This document shows positions 1-8,144 of a DNA stretch of 22,207 nucleotides, in pieces. The stretch covers positions 1-22,207 of the forward strand of contig JAGBGL010000058.1 of NCBI GenBank assembly GCA_017936025.1, in the 5' to 3' direction. The notes beneath the pieces were generated by a model. It did no database searches. It was not told where the DNA came from and worked only from the letters and a program-made list of their open reading frames with translations. This DNA is from Bacillota bacterium (GTDB lineage Bacteria; Bacillota; Clostridia; Peptostreptococcales; Anaerovoracaceae). The translations under genes and the position numbers were made by a program. Numbering within the stretch: position 1 is the first letter of the stretch; each line of letters begins with the position of its first letter.

Positions 1-1992
1 ATAGAAATGGGCGAAATCAGCTGGGAAAAAGGATATGAGGATGACAGCTGGACTATCGATATGACAGAAGCCTATTTTGAAACCGGACAGCTTGATAAAG
101 CGCAGCAAATCATCGATCTGGTGAATGAAGGAAAAAAACGCTTATCTTTAAAAGGACAGTTAAAGCTGAAAGAAATCAAAGCAAGGCTGCTGTTTGAAAA
201 TGATAAAACTGCAGAAGCATATGAGATCATGAATGAATTATGCGGAAGACCTGAAAGTTCTGTTCATCAGAAATATATTCTGGCAGGAATGTATATGAAG
301 ACAGGAAATATAAAGGGTGCGGTCAAACTGCTGAGCGTAATAAAACTGTACTCTGATAATCTGTCATACATATATGATCTTGGAAGATGCATGCAGGAAG
401 AGCAGGATTATGATTATGCCCATTATCTTTTTATCCAGGTATACATGGCAGATCCTGAATTCAGAGATGTTGCATTTATGGTTGGCCAGACAGCTGTTGA
501 TGCGGGTCTGCAGAAACAGATGCCTGATATTTTAAAAGAAATAGATACACATATTACAGAGTATCAGAAGAGATATCTTCAGGGTGAGTATAAAGAGATG
601 CAGTCCAGGTTTAAGGATGCTCAGCTGATTTATGCCGAGCTCATAAAAGATTATGTGGATGGCCTGTATCCGGAGGAACTTTTATATGATACATACGTAA
701 GATATCTTCTTATGAAAGAGGAAAGTGATGTACGTATAACTAAGCATATAGAGGAAGTGAAGAATATCCTTCGCAGATTTACTGACGCCGAAGCTATATG
801 GAATTATTTCGGCGAGTTTCATTGCAGAATAGATTCGCCGGATATTGAGACAGAACGGTGCTTTAAAAATGTACTGAGGCTCAATAAATATAACAAGACA
901 GCGAAAATGAACCTGATGGCTATATATTCCCAGCAGGAAAAATGGGATATTACATGGGATATATGTACTGATTTAATTGTAAACACTGACTGGAATGATG
1001 CGTACTATTACCGTGCACTTCATGGTATTGAACTGGGACGTTATGAACAGAGCAGGGCAGATATAGAATGCTATGAGAGCAAAGGCGGGGATTCTAATAA
1101 TTGTCTTATTGTAAGACAGCATCTGGCAATGAAACAGGGCGACTATGAAGAAGCTATAAAACAGATTGAAACGCGTCTGAAAAACAGGAAAGTATCTGAA
1201 GTACCTTGTTATGATTTTTATGCGATATGTCTGTGTAAGCTTGGCAGATGGCAGGAAGCAGAAGAATTGATGGATATGGTATGCGAAACGAGCAGACGTC
1301 CGTCGTTCCATGGTATTTTGTATAGGATACAGAAATACAACGGAAGGTTTTCAGAAGCAAGAGAGACATTAAAACGCTATAAAAAATTATGTGATGTAGG
1401 GATACTTGATGAGGAATATCCTCTCCTTAATCTGCAGTTGATGCTTGAATCAGGAAAAGGTCTGCTTGCCCAGCCAATGGCAGAGGCTATAGATTCCAGA
1501 GACGGTGAGAGGTTTGTTGCAATGCTGGAAATGTTCTACGGCAGCACAGGGAAAGCTGCGCGTCTTTTCCAGAAACTTGTTAAAAATGAACCTGAAGAGG
1601 TGAACAATTATATCTGGAGTGCGTTTACATTATATATTAAAGGTAAAACACAGGAAGCACAGCAGTATGCGCAGGCAGGTCTGAATGCTTATGAAAAGAA
1701 CTTCGGCAAAATTGAGATCACAGCCAGCCCGTACCGCGTATGTCAGTATGGCTTGCTGAAAATATTTGCAGGCGATTCTGCAGAAGCAAAGAAATTATTT
1801 GAACTGGCAGAAAAGATGCCTACATGTACGACATCTGTATGTACAGGGTGCTACAAGGCGCACTGCGGATTGGGAATAATGTATGCACTGAATGGTTATA
1901 AAGATAAAGCGGATGAAGAATTCAACAAGTCTCTTGAAATCAGACCGTATAATACTGTATGTAAGAAAATAAAGGACAAATTACTTAAATAA
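1..1992 (+). CDS. TPR-repeat protein, 5' end outside window
   Basis: The frame is open from base 1, so the first in-frame ATG at position 7 is probably internal; no ribosome binding site can be seen before it. About 660 residues are present. They consist almost wholly of helical pairs of the tetratricopeptide type, with repeated patterns such as 'AYFETGQLDKAQQIID', 'GRWQEAEELMD' and 'GYKDKADEEFNKSLEIRP'. TPR arrays act as protein-binding scaffolds. No signal peptide or catalytic motif is visible in the part shown. Near the C-terminus there is a cysteine cluster, C607-x4-C612-x2-C615-x4-C620 (numbering from the ATG at 7), followed by one last TPR. The missing N-terminus could carry another domain such as a J domain. 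The gene ends 5 bp before the MATE gene, so the two are probably co-transcribed. The specific role is unknown. Confidence 0.85.
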   Translation: MEMGEISWEKGYEDDSWTIDMTEAYFETGQLDKAQQIIDLVNEGKKRLSLKGQLKLKEIKARLLFENDKTAEAYEIMNELCGRPESSVHQKYILAGMYMKTGNIKGAVKLLSVIKLYSDNLSYIYDLGRCMQEEQDYDYAHYLFIQVYMADPEFRDVAFMVGQTAVDAGLQKQMPDILKEIDTHITEYQKRYLQGEYKEMQSRFKDAQLIYAELIKDYVDGLYPEELLYDTYVRYLLMKEESDVRITKHIEEVKNILRRFTDAEAIWNYFGEFHCRIDSPDIETERCFKNVLRLNKYNKTAKMNLMAIYSQQEKWDITWDICTDLIVNTDWNDAYYYRALHGIELGRYEQSRADIECYESKGGDSNNCLIVRQHLAMKQGDYEEAIKQIETRLKNRKVSEVPCYDFYAICLCKLGRWQEAEELMDMVCETSRRPSFHGILYRIQKYNGRFSEARETLKRYKKLCDVGILDEEYPLLNLQLMLESGKGLLAQPMAEAIDSRDGERFVAMLEMFYGSTGKAARLFQKLVKNEPEEVNNYIWSAFTLYIKGKTQEAQQYAQAGLNAYEKNFGKIEITASPYRVCQYGLLKIFAGDSAEAKKLFELAEKMPTCTTSVCTGCYKAHCGLGIMYALNGYKDKADEEFNKSLEIRPYNTVCKKIKDKLLK

Positions 1993-1997
1993 TATTT

Positions 1998-3377
1998 ATG
2001 ACACACGAACACAATTTCACACAGGGAAAAATAATGGCACCGCTGATGAAGTTTGCACTGCCGGTAATGCTGGCTATGCTCCTGCAGGCTTTATATGGAG
2101 CGGTGGATCTGATAATAGTAGGACAATTCAGTGATGCGGTCAATGTATCGGCGGTATCTACAGGAAGCCAGATAATAATGACTATTACGTTAGTAGTTAC
2201 GGGTCTTTCAATGGGAGTTACTATTCTTACCGGACAGAAGATAGGAGAGGGAAGGCCCGAAGTTGCCGGCCATGTGGTAGGCAGCGGCATACACCTGTTC
2301 ATTCTTATCGGTATGCTGCTGACAGTAATCATGGTCCCGGGGGCAGGCGCGGTTTCTGCACTGATGCAGGCCCCGGCGGAAGCCTTTACGGAAACAGTGC
2401 AGTATGTGCGTATCAGTTCTGCGGGCTTCCTGTTTATTACGGCTTATAACGTTCTCGGAAGCATTTTCAGAGGCATAGGTGATTCGAAGATGCCTCTTAT
2501 TACAGTTGCGATCGCCACAGTAATAAATATCATAGGTGACCTTGTATTTGTTGCGGCATTCCACTGGGGAGCAGGCGGAGCAGCACTTGCGACAGTTATC
2601 GCGCAGGCGGTAAGTGTATTGCTGTCATTTATGATAATCAGAAAAAGAAAGCTGCCGTTCGTTATGACAAAAAAGGATATCAGCTTTGACCGTTTAAACA
2701 CGGCATGGATCTTAAAACTGGGCATTCCCGTTGCACTGCAGGATCTGCTTGTGAATATTTCATTTCTTGTAATACTGGCTATAGTAAATTCTATGGGTGT
2801 AGTTTATTCTGCGGGACTGGGAGTTGCTGAAAAGCTCTGTATGTTCATAATGCTGATACCATCTTCTTATATGCAGTCAATGTCTGCGTTCGTAGCCCAG
2901 AATATTGGAGCAGAAAAACCGGACCGTGCAAGAAAGGCGCTGCTCTGCGGGATTGGGACATCTGTTGCTGCAGGTATATGCATGTTCTGGCTGGGATTCT
3001 TCCATGGAGACCTGTTGTCTATGATATTCACTAAAGATGCAGGAATTGTTGTACAGGCATTCGATTATCTGAAAGCATATGCGATAGATGCACTTCTGAC
3101 AAGTTTCCTGTTCTGCTTCATCGGATATTTCAACGGCTGCGGAAGGACCTTGTTTGTGATGATACAGGGCCTGGTAGGAGCCTTCCTGGTACGTATTCCT
3201 GTCTCATATTTCATGAGCCTTACAGATGATCCTACACTGTTCAAAATCGGACTGGCCACTCCGTGTTCGACAATAGTGCAGATAGTCTTATGTGCAGGAT
3301 TTTTTATAATATTACTGAGGAAAGAAAAGAGAGGGACGCTGATTGAACCTGAAGCTTCTGAAAACGGCAATAATTAA
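1998..3377 (+). CDS. MATE family multidrug/Na+ or H+ antiporter
   Basis: This 459-residue polytopic membrane protein has the length and layout of the MATE (MatE/NorM/DinF-like) family: two homologous bundles of about six hydrophobic segments each. The family start signature is visible as 'TQGKIMAPLMKFALPVML', followed by 'GAVDLIIVGQFSD', which resembles the usual 'DxIIVGR' segment, and 'FRGIGDSKMPL'. MATE proteins export cationic drugs and metabolites in exchange for Na+ or H+. The ATG at 1998 is preferred because it keeps the conserved 'TQGKI' leader, although its ribosome binding site is poor. A second ATG at 2035 has a better site (AGGGAAA). The gene lies 5 bp after the TPR gene, so translational coupling could help initiation. 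Its end overlaps the start of the AzlC fragment by 35 bp. The substrate cannot be told from sequence. Confidence 0.92.
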   Translation: MTHEHNFTQGKIMAPLMKFALPVMLAMLLQALYGAVDLIIVGQFSDAVNVSAVSTGSQIIMTITLVVTGLSMGVTILTGQKIGEGRPEVAGHVVGSGIHLFILIGMLLTVIMVPGAGAVSALMQAPAEAFTETVQYVRISSAGFLFITAYNVLGSIFRGIGDSKMPLITVAIATVINIIGDLVFVAAFHWGAGGAALATVIAQAVSVLLSFMIIRKRKLPFVMTKKDISFDRLNTAWILKLGIPVALQDLLVNISFLVILAIVNSMGVVYSAGLGVAEKLCMFIMLIPSSYMQSMSAFVAQNIGAEKPDRARKALLCGIGTSVAAGICMFWLGFFHGDLLSMIFTKDAGIVVQAFDYLKAYAIDALLTSFLFCFIGYFNGCGRTLFVMIQGLVGAFLVRIPVSYFMSLTDDPTLFKIGLATPCSTIVQIVLCAGFFIILLRKEKRGTLIEPEASENGNN

Positions 3378-3623
3378 CACAATACCCGTGATGATGGGTT
3401 ACATAGTACTGGGGATCGGGTTCGGGATCCTTTTCGAGAAAAACGGTTACGGACTCGGATGGACTCTTGCCATGAGCATATTTGTCTTTGCCGGATCCAT
3501 GCAGTATGTCGGGATAGGACTCATAACCGGCGGTGTGTCTCTTATTTCAACTGCACTGACGACTCTGATGGTAAATGCACGTCATTTGTTTTACGGCGTG
3601 TCAATGATCAGCAAACACAAAGG

Positions 3624-3649
3624 TGCGGAAGGAAAACCGCGGCTTTTTT
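3624..3649 (+). terminator. Possible weak intrinsic terminator in the AzlC remnant
   Basis: TGCGG (3624-3628) can pair with CCGCG (3637-3641) across an 8-base A-rich loop, followed by GC and six T (3644-3649). The stem is short and has one G-T pair. It lies inside the reading frame of the truncated permease, just before a good promoter. It may be what is left of the terminator that once ended the upstream operon. Confidence 0.35.
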
Positions 3650-3651
3650 CA

Positions 3652-3680
3652 TTGCATGTAAGAGCGATAAATGGTAAAAT
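3652..3680 (+). promoter_or_regulatory. Sigma-A-like promoter for the 72-aa gene and AIM24 gene
   Basis: TTGCAT (3652-3657) and TAAAAT (3675-3680) are separated by exactly 17 bases, close to the vegetative consensus. Transcription would begin near 3687, giving a leader of about 30 bases before the ATG at 3717. This argues that the longer open frame starting at 3684 is not the true start. Confidence 0.65.
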
Positions 3681-3716
3681 AAATTGTCTGAATATTTCGG
3701 ACAGGAGGATATAAAG

Positions 3717-3935
3717 ATGGCAATACCGTTTGCGACAGCGTTTATGCGCATATATGACAGAAAAATAATGAGCGGAGAGATAACTTTCAAAGAACTGAAA
3801 ATGGACACAAGTCTGTTCAACAATCTCTGTATAGTAAAGGGGTTTGTTCTTCCTAAAGAAGAAACAGAACGCCTGTGTGACAAGATGAAAGTAAGTGATG
3901 AAGAAAGAAAATTGCTGATGTCATATTACAGCTAG
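3717..3935 (+). CDS. Small conserved-looking protein of unknown function (72 aa)
   Basis: I do not recognise this protein. The start is the ATG at 3717, because AGGAGGA (3703-3709) sits 7 bases before it and a good promoter ends at 3680. The product is about 72 residues, soluble, rich in Lys, Glu and Met, and predicted mostly helical. The part from 'EITFKELKMD' to 'SDEERKLLMSYYS' reads like a compact helical domain and distantly recalls a helix-turn-helix fold, but I cannot claim DNA binding. There is no signal peptide or membrane segment. The gene is followed after 16 bases by the AIM24-family gene, with its own AAGGAGG site, and both end before a terminator, so they form a two-gene unit. 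A joint role is plausible but unproven. Confidence 0.7.
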   Translation: MAIPFATAFMRIYDRKIMSGEITFKELKMDTSLFNNLCIVKGFVLPKEETERLCDKMKVSDEERKLLMSYYS

Positions 3936-3951
3936 AAAAAGGAGGCATATT

Positions 3952-4632
3952 ATGGAGTATAAAGTAGTTGGTAAAATCGTACCTGCAGTGGAACTGGTTC
4001 TGCAGAGAGGTGAAACTGTATTCACTCAGTCCGGCGGCATGTCATGGCAGACAGATGGAATCGAGATGAATACCAATACAAGAGGCGGATTTATGAAAGG
4101 CCTGGGAAGAATGTTTGCAGGCGAATCTATGTTTATTGCACATTATACTGCCACTGTCGATGGTGCAAAAATCACATTTGCTTCTAATGTTGCAGGCAGT
4201 GTTGTTCCGGTAGATGTATCTAATGCGCAGGGACTGATACTTCAGAAGGGCGCATTCCTGTGTGCACAGGATTCAGTTAATCTTGAAACAGTACTTACTA
4301 AAAAACTCAGTTCCGGCTTTTTCGGCGGTGAAGGTTTTATTCTGCAGAGACTGTCCGGCACCGGAATGGCATTCATGGAAGTTGACGGCGATATGGTCCA
4401 GGTGGATCTTCAGCCGGGCGAAGTGCTGAAGGTTGATACAGGCAATGTAGTAGCTTTCACTCCGGGTGTTGCTTATGAAATCGAAACAATCAAAGGTCTC
4501 GGCAATATACTGGTAGGCGGTGAAGGTCTGTTCCTTACAAAACTTACCGGTCCGGGAAGAGTTTTCCTGCAGACAATGAATTATGCGGAATTCGTAGGAA
4601 AAATTGCTTCTGCATTACCCAGTAGAGGCTAA
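3952..4632 (+). CDS. AIM24 / TIGR00266 family protein
   Basis: This 226-residue protein has the features of the AIM24 (DUF124, TIGR00266) family, a beta-rich fold of repeated short strands. Visible family-like stretches include 'GGMSWQTDGIEMNT', 'AGESMFIAHYTA', 'GAFLCAQDSVNLE', 'FFGGEGFILQRLSG', 'LQPGEVLKVDTGNVVAF' and 'VGGEGLFLTKLTGPGRVFLQT'. The length is typical. No catalytic residues are known for the family and bacterial members lack a firm function. The yeast namesake affects mitochondrial inner membrane organisation, which should not be carried over. The start is supported by AAGGAGG six bases upstream. There is no signal peptide. It is the second gene of a two-gene unit with the 72-aa protein and is followed by a clear terminator at 4692-4722. 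Confidence 0.88.
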   Translation: MEYKVVGKIVPAVELVLQRGETVFTQSGGMSWQTDGIEMNTNTRGGFMKGLGRMFAGESMFIAHYTATVDGAKITFASNVAGSVVPVDVSNAQGLILQKGAFLCAQDSVNLETVLTKKLSSGFFGGEGFILQRLSGTGMAFMEVDGDMVQVDLQPGEVLKVDTGNVVAFTPGVAYEIETIKGLGNILVGGEGLFLTKLTGPGRVFLQTMNYAEFVGKIASALPSRG

Positions 4633-4691
4633 CAGTAACGGCTCGGGAGGAAAAATACTGGATTCAATATTTGATAATCTGTAAATATATG

Positions 4692-4722
4692 AGAGCATCC
4701 GAAATGAACGGGTGCTCTTTTT
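4692..4722 (+). terminator. Intrinsic terminator after the AIM24 gene
   Basis: AGAGCATCCG (4692-4701) pairs with CGGGTGCTCT (4709-4718) with one G-T pair and a 7-base loop, followed by a run of T ending at 4722. It lies 60 bases after the AIM24 stop and ends that unit. Confidence 0.85.
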
Positions 4723-4759
4723 ACATGAAGTTAACAAAGAAGCATTAACGGCAAACCAT

Positions 4760-4807
4760 TTAACATTGGTTTAACATTCTTAACGAAACATTTACTTTAC
4801 TTTAACT
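4760..4807 (+). promoter_or_regulatory. Candidate Pho box (PhoP/PhoB direct repeats)
   Basis: TTAACA-like hexamers occur at 4760 (TTAACA), 4771 (TTAACA), 4780 (TTAACG), 4791 (TTTACT) and 4802 (TTAACT). Within 4760/4771 and within 4780/4791/4802 the step is 11 bases, one helical turn. Further copies lie at 4731 (TTAACA) and 4745 (TTAACG) out of this register. PhoP of Bacillus is known to bind TTAACA-type hexamers separated by about 5 bases. The array ends just above the -10 of the phosphate transporter gene, where a good -35 is missing, as expected for an activator-dependent promoter. Binding by a PhoP-like regulator is inferred. Confidence 0.6.
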
Positions 4808-4838
4808 TTCTCTTGCTTTTTTATTGTAATCTGCCGGT

Positions 4839-4844
4839 TATAAT
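4839..4844 (+). promoter_or_regulatory. -10 element of the Na/Pi cotransporter promoter
   Basis: A perfect TATAAT at 4839-4844 gives a start near 4851 and a 40-base leader. The bases around 4816-4821, where a -35 would be, are a T-run with poor match, so the upstream TTAACA repeats probably supply activation. Confidence 0.6.
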
Positions 4845-4890
4845 GATAATCGTCTGATTATGGTTTGAAAATATTTAAGGAGAAACAAAG

Positions 4891-6570
4891 ATGAACGTAG
4901 ATGTATTTCAGATTTTAATTACCCTGTTCGGAGGGTTAGCATTATTCATTTATGGGATGAATTTAATGAGTGACGGCCTGCAGAAAACCGCAGGTGAAAA
5001 AATGGAGAAAGTTTTAGGTATACTTACACGTAACCCTATCATGGGTGTACTTGCAGGTGCACTTTGCACGGCAGTACTGCAGAGTTCTTCTGCAACGACA
5101 GTAATGGTACTTGGATTTGTAAGTGCCGGTTTGATGGGGCTGCCTCAGGCAATCAGTGTAATTTTCGGTGCTAATATCGGTACAACGATCACTGCACAGC
5201 TGATTGCGTTCAAGATCGGTGATTATGCATGGCTGTTCCTGTTTATAGGATTCGTAATGTTCTTCTTCCTGAAGAAAAAAGAAAAGATCATGGATCTGGG
5301 ACAGACGATCATGGGGTTCGGTATGCTGTTCGTAGGAATCAATATAATGGGAGATACGATGAAACCTCTGGCTGAAGCTCCTGTATTCGTAGACCTGATG
5401 ATGCAGGTGCAGGATATTCCGGTACTTGGAGTGGTGCTGGGTGCAGTAATGACAGTAGTAGTACAGAGTTCTTCTGCAACTATTGCGGTTCTTCAGAATC
5501 TTGCATCCACAGCAGGTCCTGACGGAGTAACAAGTATCCTTGGACTGGCAGGTGCTCTGCCGATCCTGTTCGGTGATAATATCGGTACAACGATTACAGC
5601 AGTAATGGCTTCTATAGGCGGCTCCATAGCTTCCAAGAGAACAGCAGCTGCACATGTAATATTCAACCTGACAGGTACGCTGGTATTTATATGGTTCATA
5701 CCTTGGTATGCACAGTTTATCGAAATGATTTCACCTGCGGGACCTGAAATCGAAGTTATTTCAAGACAGATAGCGAATGCGCACATGTGTTTTAACATTG
5801 CAAACACAATTATATGGCTGCCTCTGATCGGAATTCTGGTTAAAGTTGTTACAAAACTTATCCCGGGTAAAGATCTTGACAGACTGCCGTCTGAACCTGT
5901 ATTCCTGGATAATAACGTACTGGACAGACCATTTGCAGCTATCATGCTGGTTAAAAAGGAAATGCACAGACTTGCAGAATTTGCTTTTGCAATGATCGAT
6001 ACAGCGAAAACTGCTTTTGTTGGAAATGATACCGATGCGGCTAATAAAGTTCTGGAAGATGAAGAAAATGTTGATATTCTGCAGAGCAAGATCGTGAACT
6101 ATCTGTCTGATATTTTTACAAATGAATCTCTGACAGAGCAGCAGGCAAAAGAAGTCGCAGGACTGATGCATGTAGCTACAGACATTGAACATATCGGTGA
6201 CTACTGTGAAAATATTGCAGAATATGCAATCGATAAGAATAAAAAGAAATACGAATTCTCAGAAGATGCATATGAGGAAATCAGCGGAGGATTCGCACAT
6301 GTTAAGAAAATGGTAAGAGATTCCATAGATGCTCTTAAATCAGGCAGTCATGAAGCTGCACTGGATGTTAAAGAGCTGGAGGCGGACATGAACCGTATGG
6401 AAGCACAGTTGAGAAAACAGCACATGATCCGTCTGAACGAGAGAGCATGCTCTCCTGAGTTCACTGTTATCTACAACGATATCATTCACAATCTGGAAAA
6501 AATCGGCGACAGCTGCGATAATATGGCGGAAACTGTATTAAGCGGTGTTGACATGAAGGCAGCTGAATAA
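4891..6570 (+). CDS. Na+/phosphate cotransporter with PhoU-like C-terminal domain
   Basis: The 559-residue protein belongs to the NptA/YjbB-type Na/Pi cotransporter family (SLC34-like). The two inverted halves of the transport core each carry the signature QSSSAT, at residues 64-69 and about 192-197, each followed by an 'FG(A/D)NIGTTIT' segment. The N-terminal 330 or so residues are membrane-embedded. From about residue 345 to the end the protein is soluble and helical, resembling PhoU: 'ADIEHIGDYCENIAEYAI'-like ('HVATDIEHIGDYCENIAEY') and 'NLEKIGDSCDNMAETV' are the two metal-binding-type repeats. It imports (or in some members exports) inorganic phosphate with Na+. The start is backed by AAGGAG at 4877-4882. 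It is monocistronic between two terminators and probably responds to phosphate limitation through the upstream repeats. Confidence 0.93.
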   Translation: MNVDVFQILITLFGGLALFIYGMNLMSDGLQKTAGEKMEKVLGILTRNPIMGVLAGALCTAVLQSSSATTVMVLGFVSAGLMGLPQAISVIFGANIGTTITAQLIAFKIGDYAWLFLFIGFVMFFFLKKKEKIMDLGQTIMGFGMLFVGINIMGDTMKPLAEAPVFVDLMMQVQDIPVLGVVLGAVMTVVVQSSSATIAVLQNLASTAGPDGVTSILGLAGALPILFGDNIGTTITAVMASIGGSIASKRTAAAHVIFNLTGTLVFIWFIPWYAQFIEMISPAGPEIEVISRQIANAHMCFNIANTIIWLPLIGILVKVVTKLIPGKDLDRLPSEPVFLDNNVLDRPFAAIMLVKKEMHRLAEFAFAMIDTAKTAFVGNDTDAANKVLEDEENVDILQSKIVNYLSDIFTNESLTEQQAKEVAGLMHVATDIEHIGDYCENIAEYAIDKNKKKYEFSEDAYEEISGGFAHVKKMVRDSIDALKSGSHEAALDVKELEADMNRMEAQLRKQHMIRLNERACSPEFTVIYNDIIHNLEKIGDSCDNMAETVLSGVDMKAAE

Positions 6571-6608
6571 CCGGTTTTTCATACATCACATTCATATCAC
6601 ATATTAGG

Positions 6609-6656
6609 AAAACTAAACTTGATTCAAACTTTTGAATTGAGTTTAGTTTTTTCTTG
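6609..6656. terminator. Long terminator hairpin after the Na/Pi cotransporter
   Basis: AAAACTAAACT (6609-6619) pairs perfectly with AGTTTAGTTTT (6640-6650), and an inner part (TGATTCAA with TTGAATTG-like bases, including two G-T pairs) lengthens the stem to about 19 pairs. T-rich sequence follows (to about 6660). The A-rich left arm means weak activity in the other direction is possible, but no minus-strand gene needs it. Confidence 0.85.
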
Positions 6657-6678
6657 TTTTTTGATGTGCAGAGGAGTA

Positions 6679-6687
6679 TGCTATAAT
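6679..6687 (+). promoter_or_regulatory. Extended -10 promoter of the sugar/amino catabolic operon
   Basis: TGCTATAAT (6679-6687) is an extended -10 element. The -35 is weak (TTTTGA at 6659-6664 with a 17-base spacer), as is common for extended -10 promoters. The leader to the ATG at 6728 would be about 34 bases. The TetR protein encoded in this operon may act here. Confidence 0.55.
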
Positions 6688-6727
6688 TAAAGGTATTATT
6701 GGTGTACTATTTTGAAAGGAGTTTATT

Positions 6728-8125
6728 ATGAAATCAAAAAATACACAACTCACACCATTGCGTAAACTGGGCTATGAAGCCGGCCTCGGTGCAGAGTCTA
6801 TAGTTTACAACATGTTCTATGTATTCTTTATGTTATTCCTGACTACGATTGTAGGGGTCAATCCTGCACTGGCCGGAACTATTTCTCTGATTTCCGTATG
6901 TGTGGATGCTATTACAGACCCTCTTATCGGATGGCTTTGTGATAAACCTAATGTTAATACTAAAAAACTTATGCTGGTTGGCGGAGTTCTTACGGGTATC
7001 TTCCTGGGTCTGACATTCATCGTTGTGCCTGGAAGCCAGGGAATTAAGTTCGTATATTACACAGTTATTTCTTCACTGATGTGGGTATCTTATACTACAT
7101 TCTGCATCCCATACTATGCGTGCTGTGCACAGATGACAGACGATTATGATGAACTGACAAAAATCAGAGGGGTTTCCCAGATGATGAATGCTTTCTTCAT
7201 CTACTGCGGTGCTGCGCTGCCAACAGTATTTGTAGGAGTATATGCAGGATTCATGCCTGAAACAACTGCATGGACTATTGCTGCATTCACAATCGGTGCA
7301 CTGTCTATCTTATTCGGACTGATCAACTACTTCTCGATCAGAAATGTAAAATTCATTGAAAAAGCTACTACTGAACATACGGATGGTCTGATCAGAACTT
7401 ATGTTGATCTGTTAAAATTGAAACCAATGAAATGGTTCATCCCATGGGTATTCTTCATCCTGTTCGGAAAAGCAATCGCAACAGCTAACGTAGAATACGT
7501 TATTATCTATACTGCAGGACTTCCTGCTTCTGTAATCGCACAGACTTCTGCAACAACAGTTGTATGCTTCCTGGTAGGGGCTCCTATCCTGACATTGGTG
7601 GCAACAAAGTGGGACAGAAAGAATGCGGTTATCATAGGATATGTAATTTCTATCGTATGTCTCATTGGAGTTAAAATCATGGGAATCGACAGCCTGATGG
7701 ATATCTTCATTCTGCAGGGTGTTACAGGAATAGCTACAGTAGCATTCTGGGTATTCTTCTATGACTTCTCTTATGACCTGATCGAACTGGACGAATACAA
7801 AAACCATAAAAACAGAGCGGGTGCTATCACTTCATTCCCTCAGCTGGTTCAGAAGTTCGGTAATGCAGTTGGACTTCAGATGATGGGAATTATGCTGGCG
7901 GCTATCGGATTTGATGCTTCCAAAGAAGTTCAGAGTATAGAAACTCTGGTAGGTATCGAAAACATAGCGACTCTGCTTGTCGGAGGATGCATGTTATTAT
8001 CCCTGCTGTGCATTATCAAATATCCTGTTAACAAAGGAATCTATGAAAAACTCCAGGCTGCAAACGAAAAGAGACGTGCAGGCGATATGGACTTTACGGA
8101 TCCTGATGTAGATAAAATTGTTTAA
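6728..8125 (+). CDS. GPH-type (MelB-like) cation:glycoside symporter
   Basis: The 465-residue membrane protein fits the glycoside-pentoside-hexuronide:cation symporter family within the major facilitator fold. Family traits visible are the N-terminal 'LGYEAGLGAESIVYNMFYVFFMLF'-type first helix (only part quoted), the acidic 'DAITDPLIGWLCDKPN' loop, which is the hallmark of the cation site region, 'IPYYACCAQMTDDYDELTKIRG' matching the usual 'PYxAxxxxxxDxxERT' segment, and 'YDLIELDEYKNHKNRAGAI' near the end, like the 'D..DYxExKTG.R.' signature. About twelve membrane helices are expected. These carriers bring in sugars, sugar acids or glycosides with Na+ or H+. AAAGGAG lies about 8 bases before the ATG. 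It opens an operon with PLP enzymes, an aldolase and a kinase, so it is probably the uptake step for their substrate. Confidence 0.9.
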   Translation: MKSKNTQLTPLRKLGYEAGLGAESIVYNMFYVFFMLFLTTIVGVNPALAGTISLISVCVDAITDPLIGWLCDKPNVNTKKLMLVGGVLTGIFLGLTFIVVPGSQGIKFVYYTVISSLMWVSYTTFCIPYYACCAQMTDDYDELTKIRGVSQMMNAFFIYCGAALPTVFVGVYAGFMPETTAWTIAAFTIGALSILFGLINYFSIRNVKFIEKATTEHTDGLIRTYVDLLKLKPMKWFIPWVFFILFGKAIATANVEYVIIYTAGLPASVIAQTSATTVVCFLVGAPILTLVATKWDRKNAVIIGYVISIVCLIGVKIMGIDSLMDIFILQGVTGIATVAFWVFFYDFSYDLIELDEYKNHKNRAGAITSFPQLVQKFGNAVGLQMMGIMLAAIGFDASKEVQSIETLVGIENIATLLVGGCMLLSLLCIIKYPVNKGIYEKLQAANEKRRAGDMDFTDPDVDKIV

Positions 8126-8144
8126 TTGAAAGAAGGCGAATGCA

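Larger units (their letters stand above)
3343..3714 (+). pseudogene. Truncated AzlC-type branched-chain amino acid permease
   Basis: Residues 1-93 match the N-terminal part of AzlC, the large subunit of AzlCD branched-chain amino acid exporters. The family pattern 'PVMMGYIVLGIGFGIL', 'MSIFVFAGSMQYVGIGL' and 'TLMVNARHLFYGVSM' is visible. A full AzlC is roughly 230-240 residues. Here the similarity stops after 'SKHKG' (near base 3622), and about 30 unrelated residues follow before the stop at 3712-3714. No azlD follows. The start is a TTG with GAGGGACG just upstream, inside the end of the MATE gene. The product would keep only two or three membrane segments, so I treat it as a remnant. The unrelated tail runs through a terminator-like hairpin and the promoter of the next gene, which suggests a deletion that joined the permease to the upstream region of that gene. 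Confidence 0.75.

Noticed and set aside
3684..3716. Earlier start for the 72-aa protein
   Set aside because: It lies at or before the predicted transcription start, and the ATG at 3717 has a proper AGGAGGA.
6683..6699. Inverted repeat ATAAT-7-ATTAT as the TetR operator
   Set aside because: The arms are only five A/T bases and overlap a -10 box, so chance is likely.
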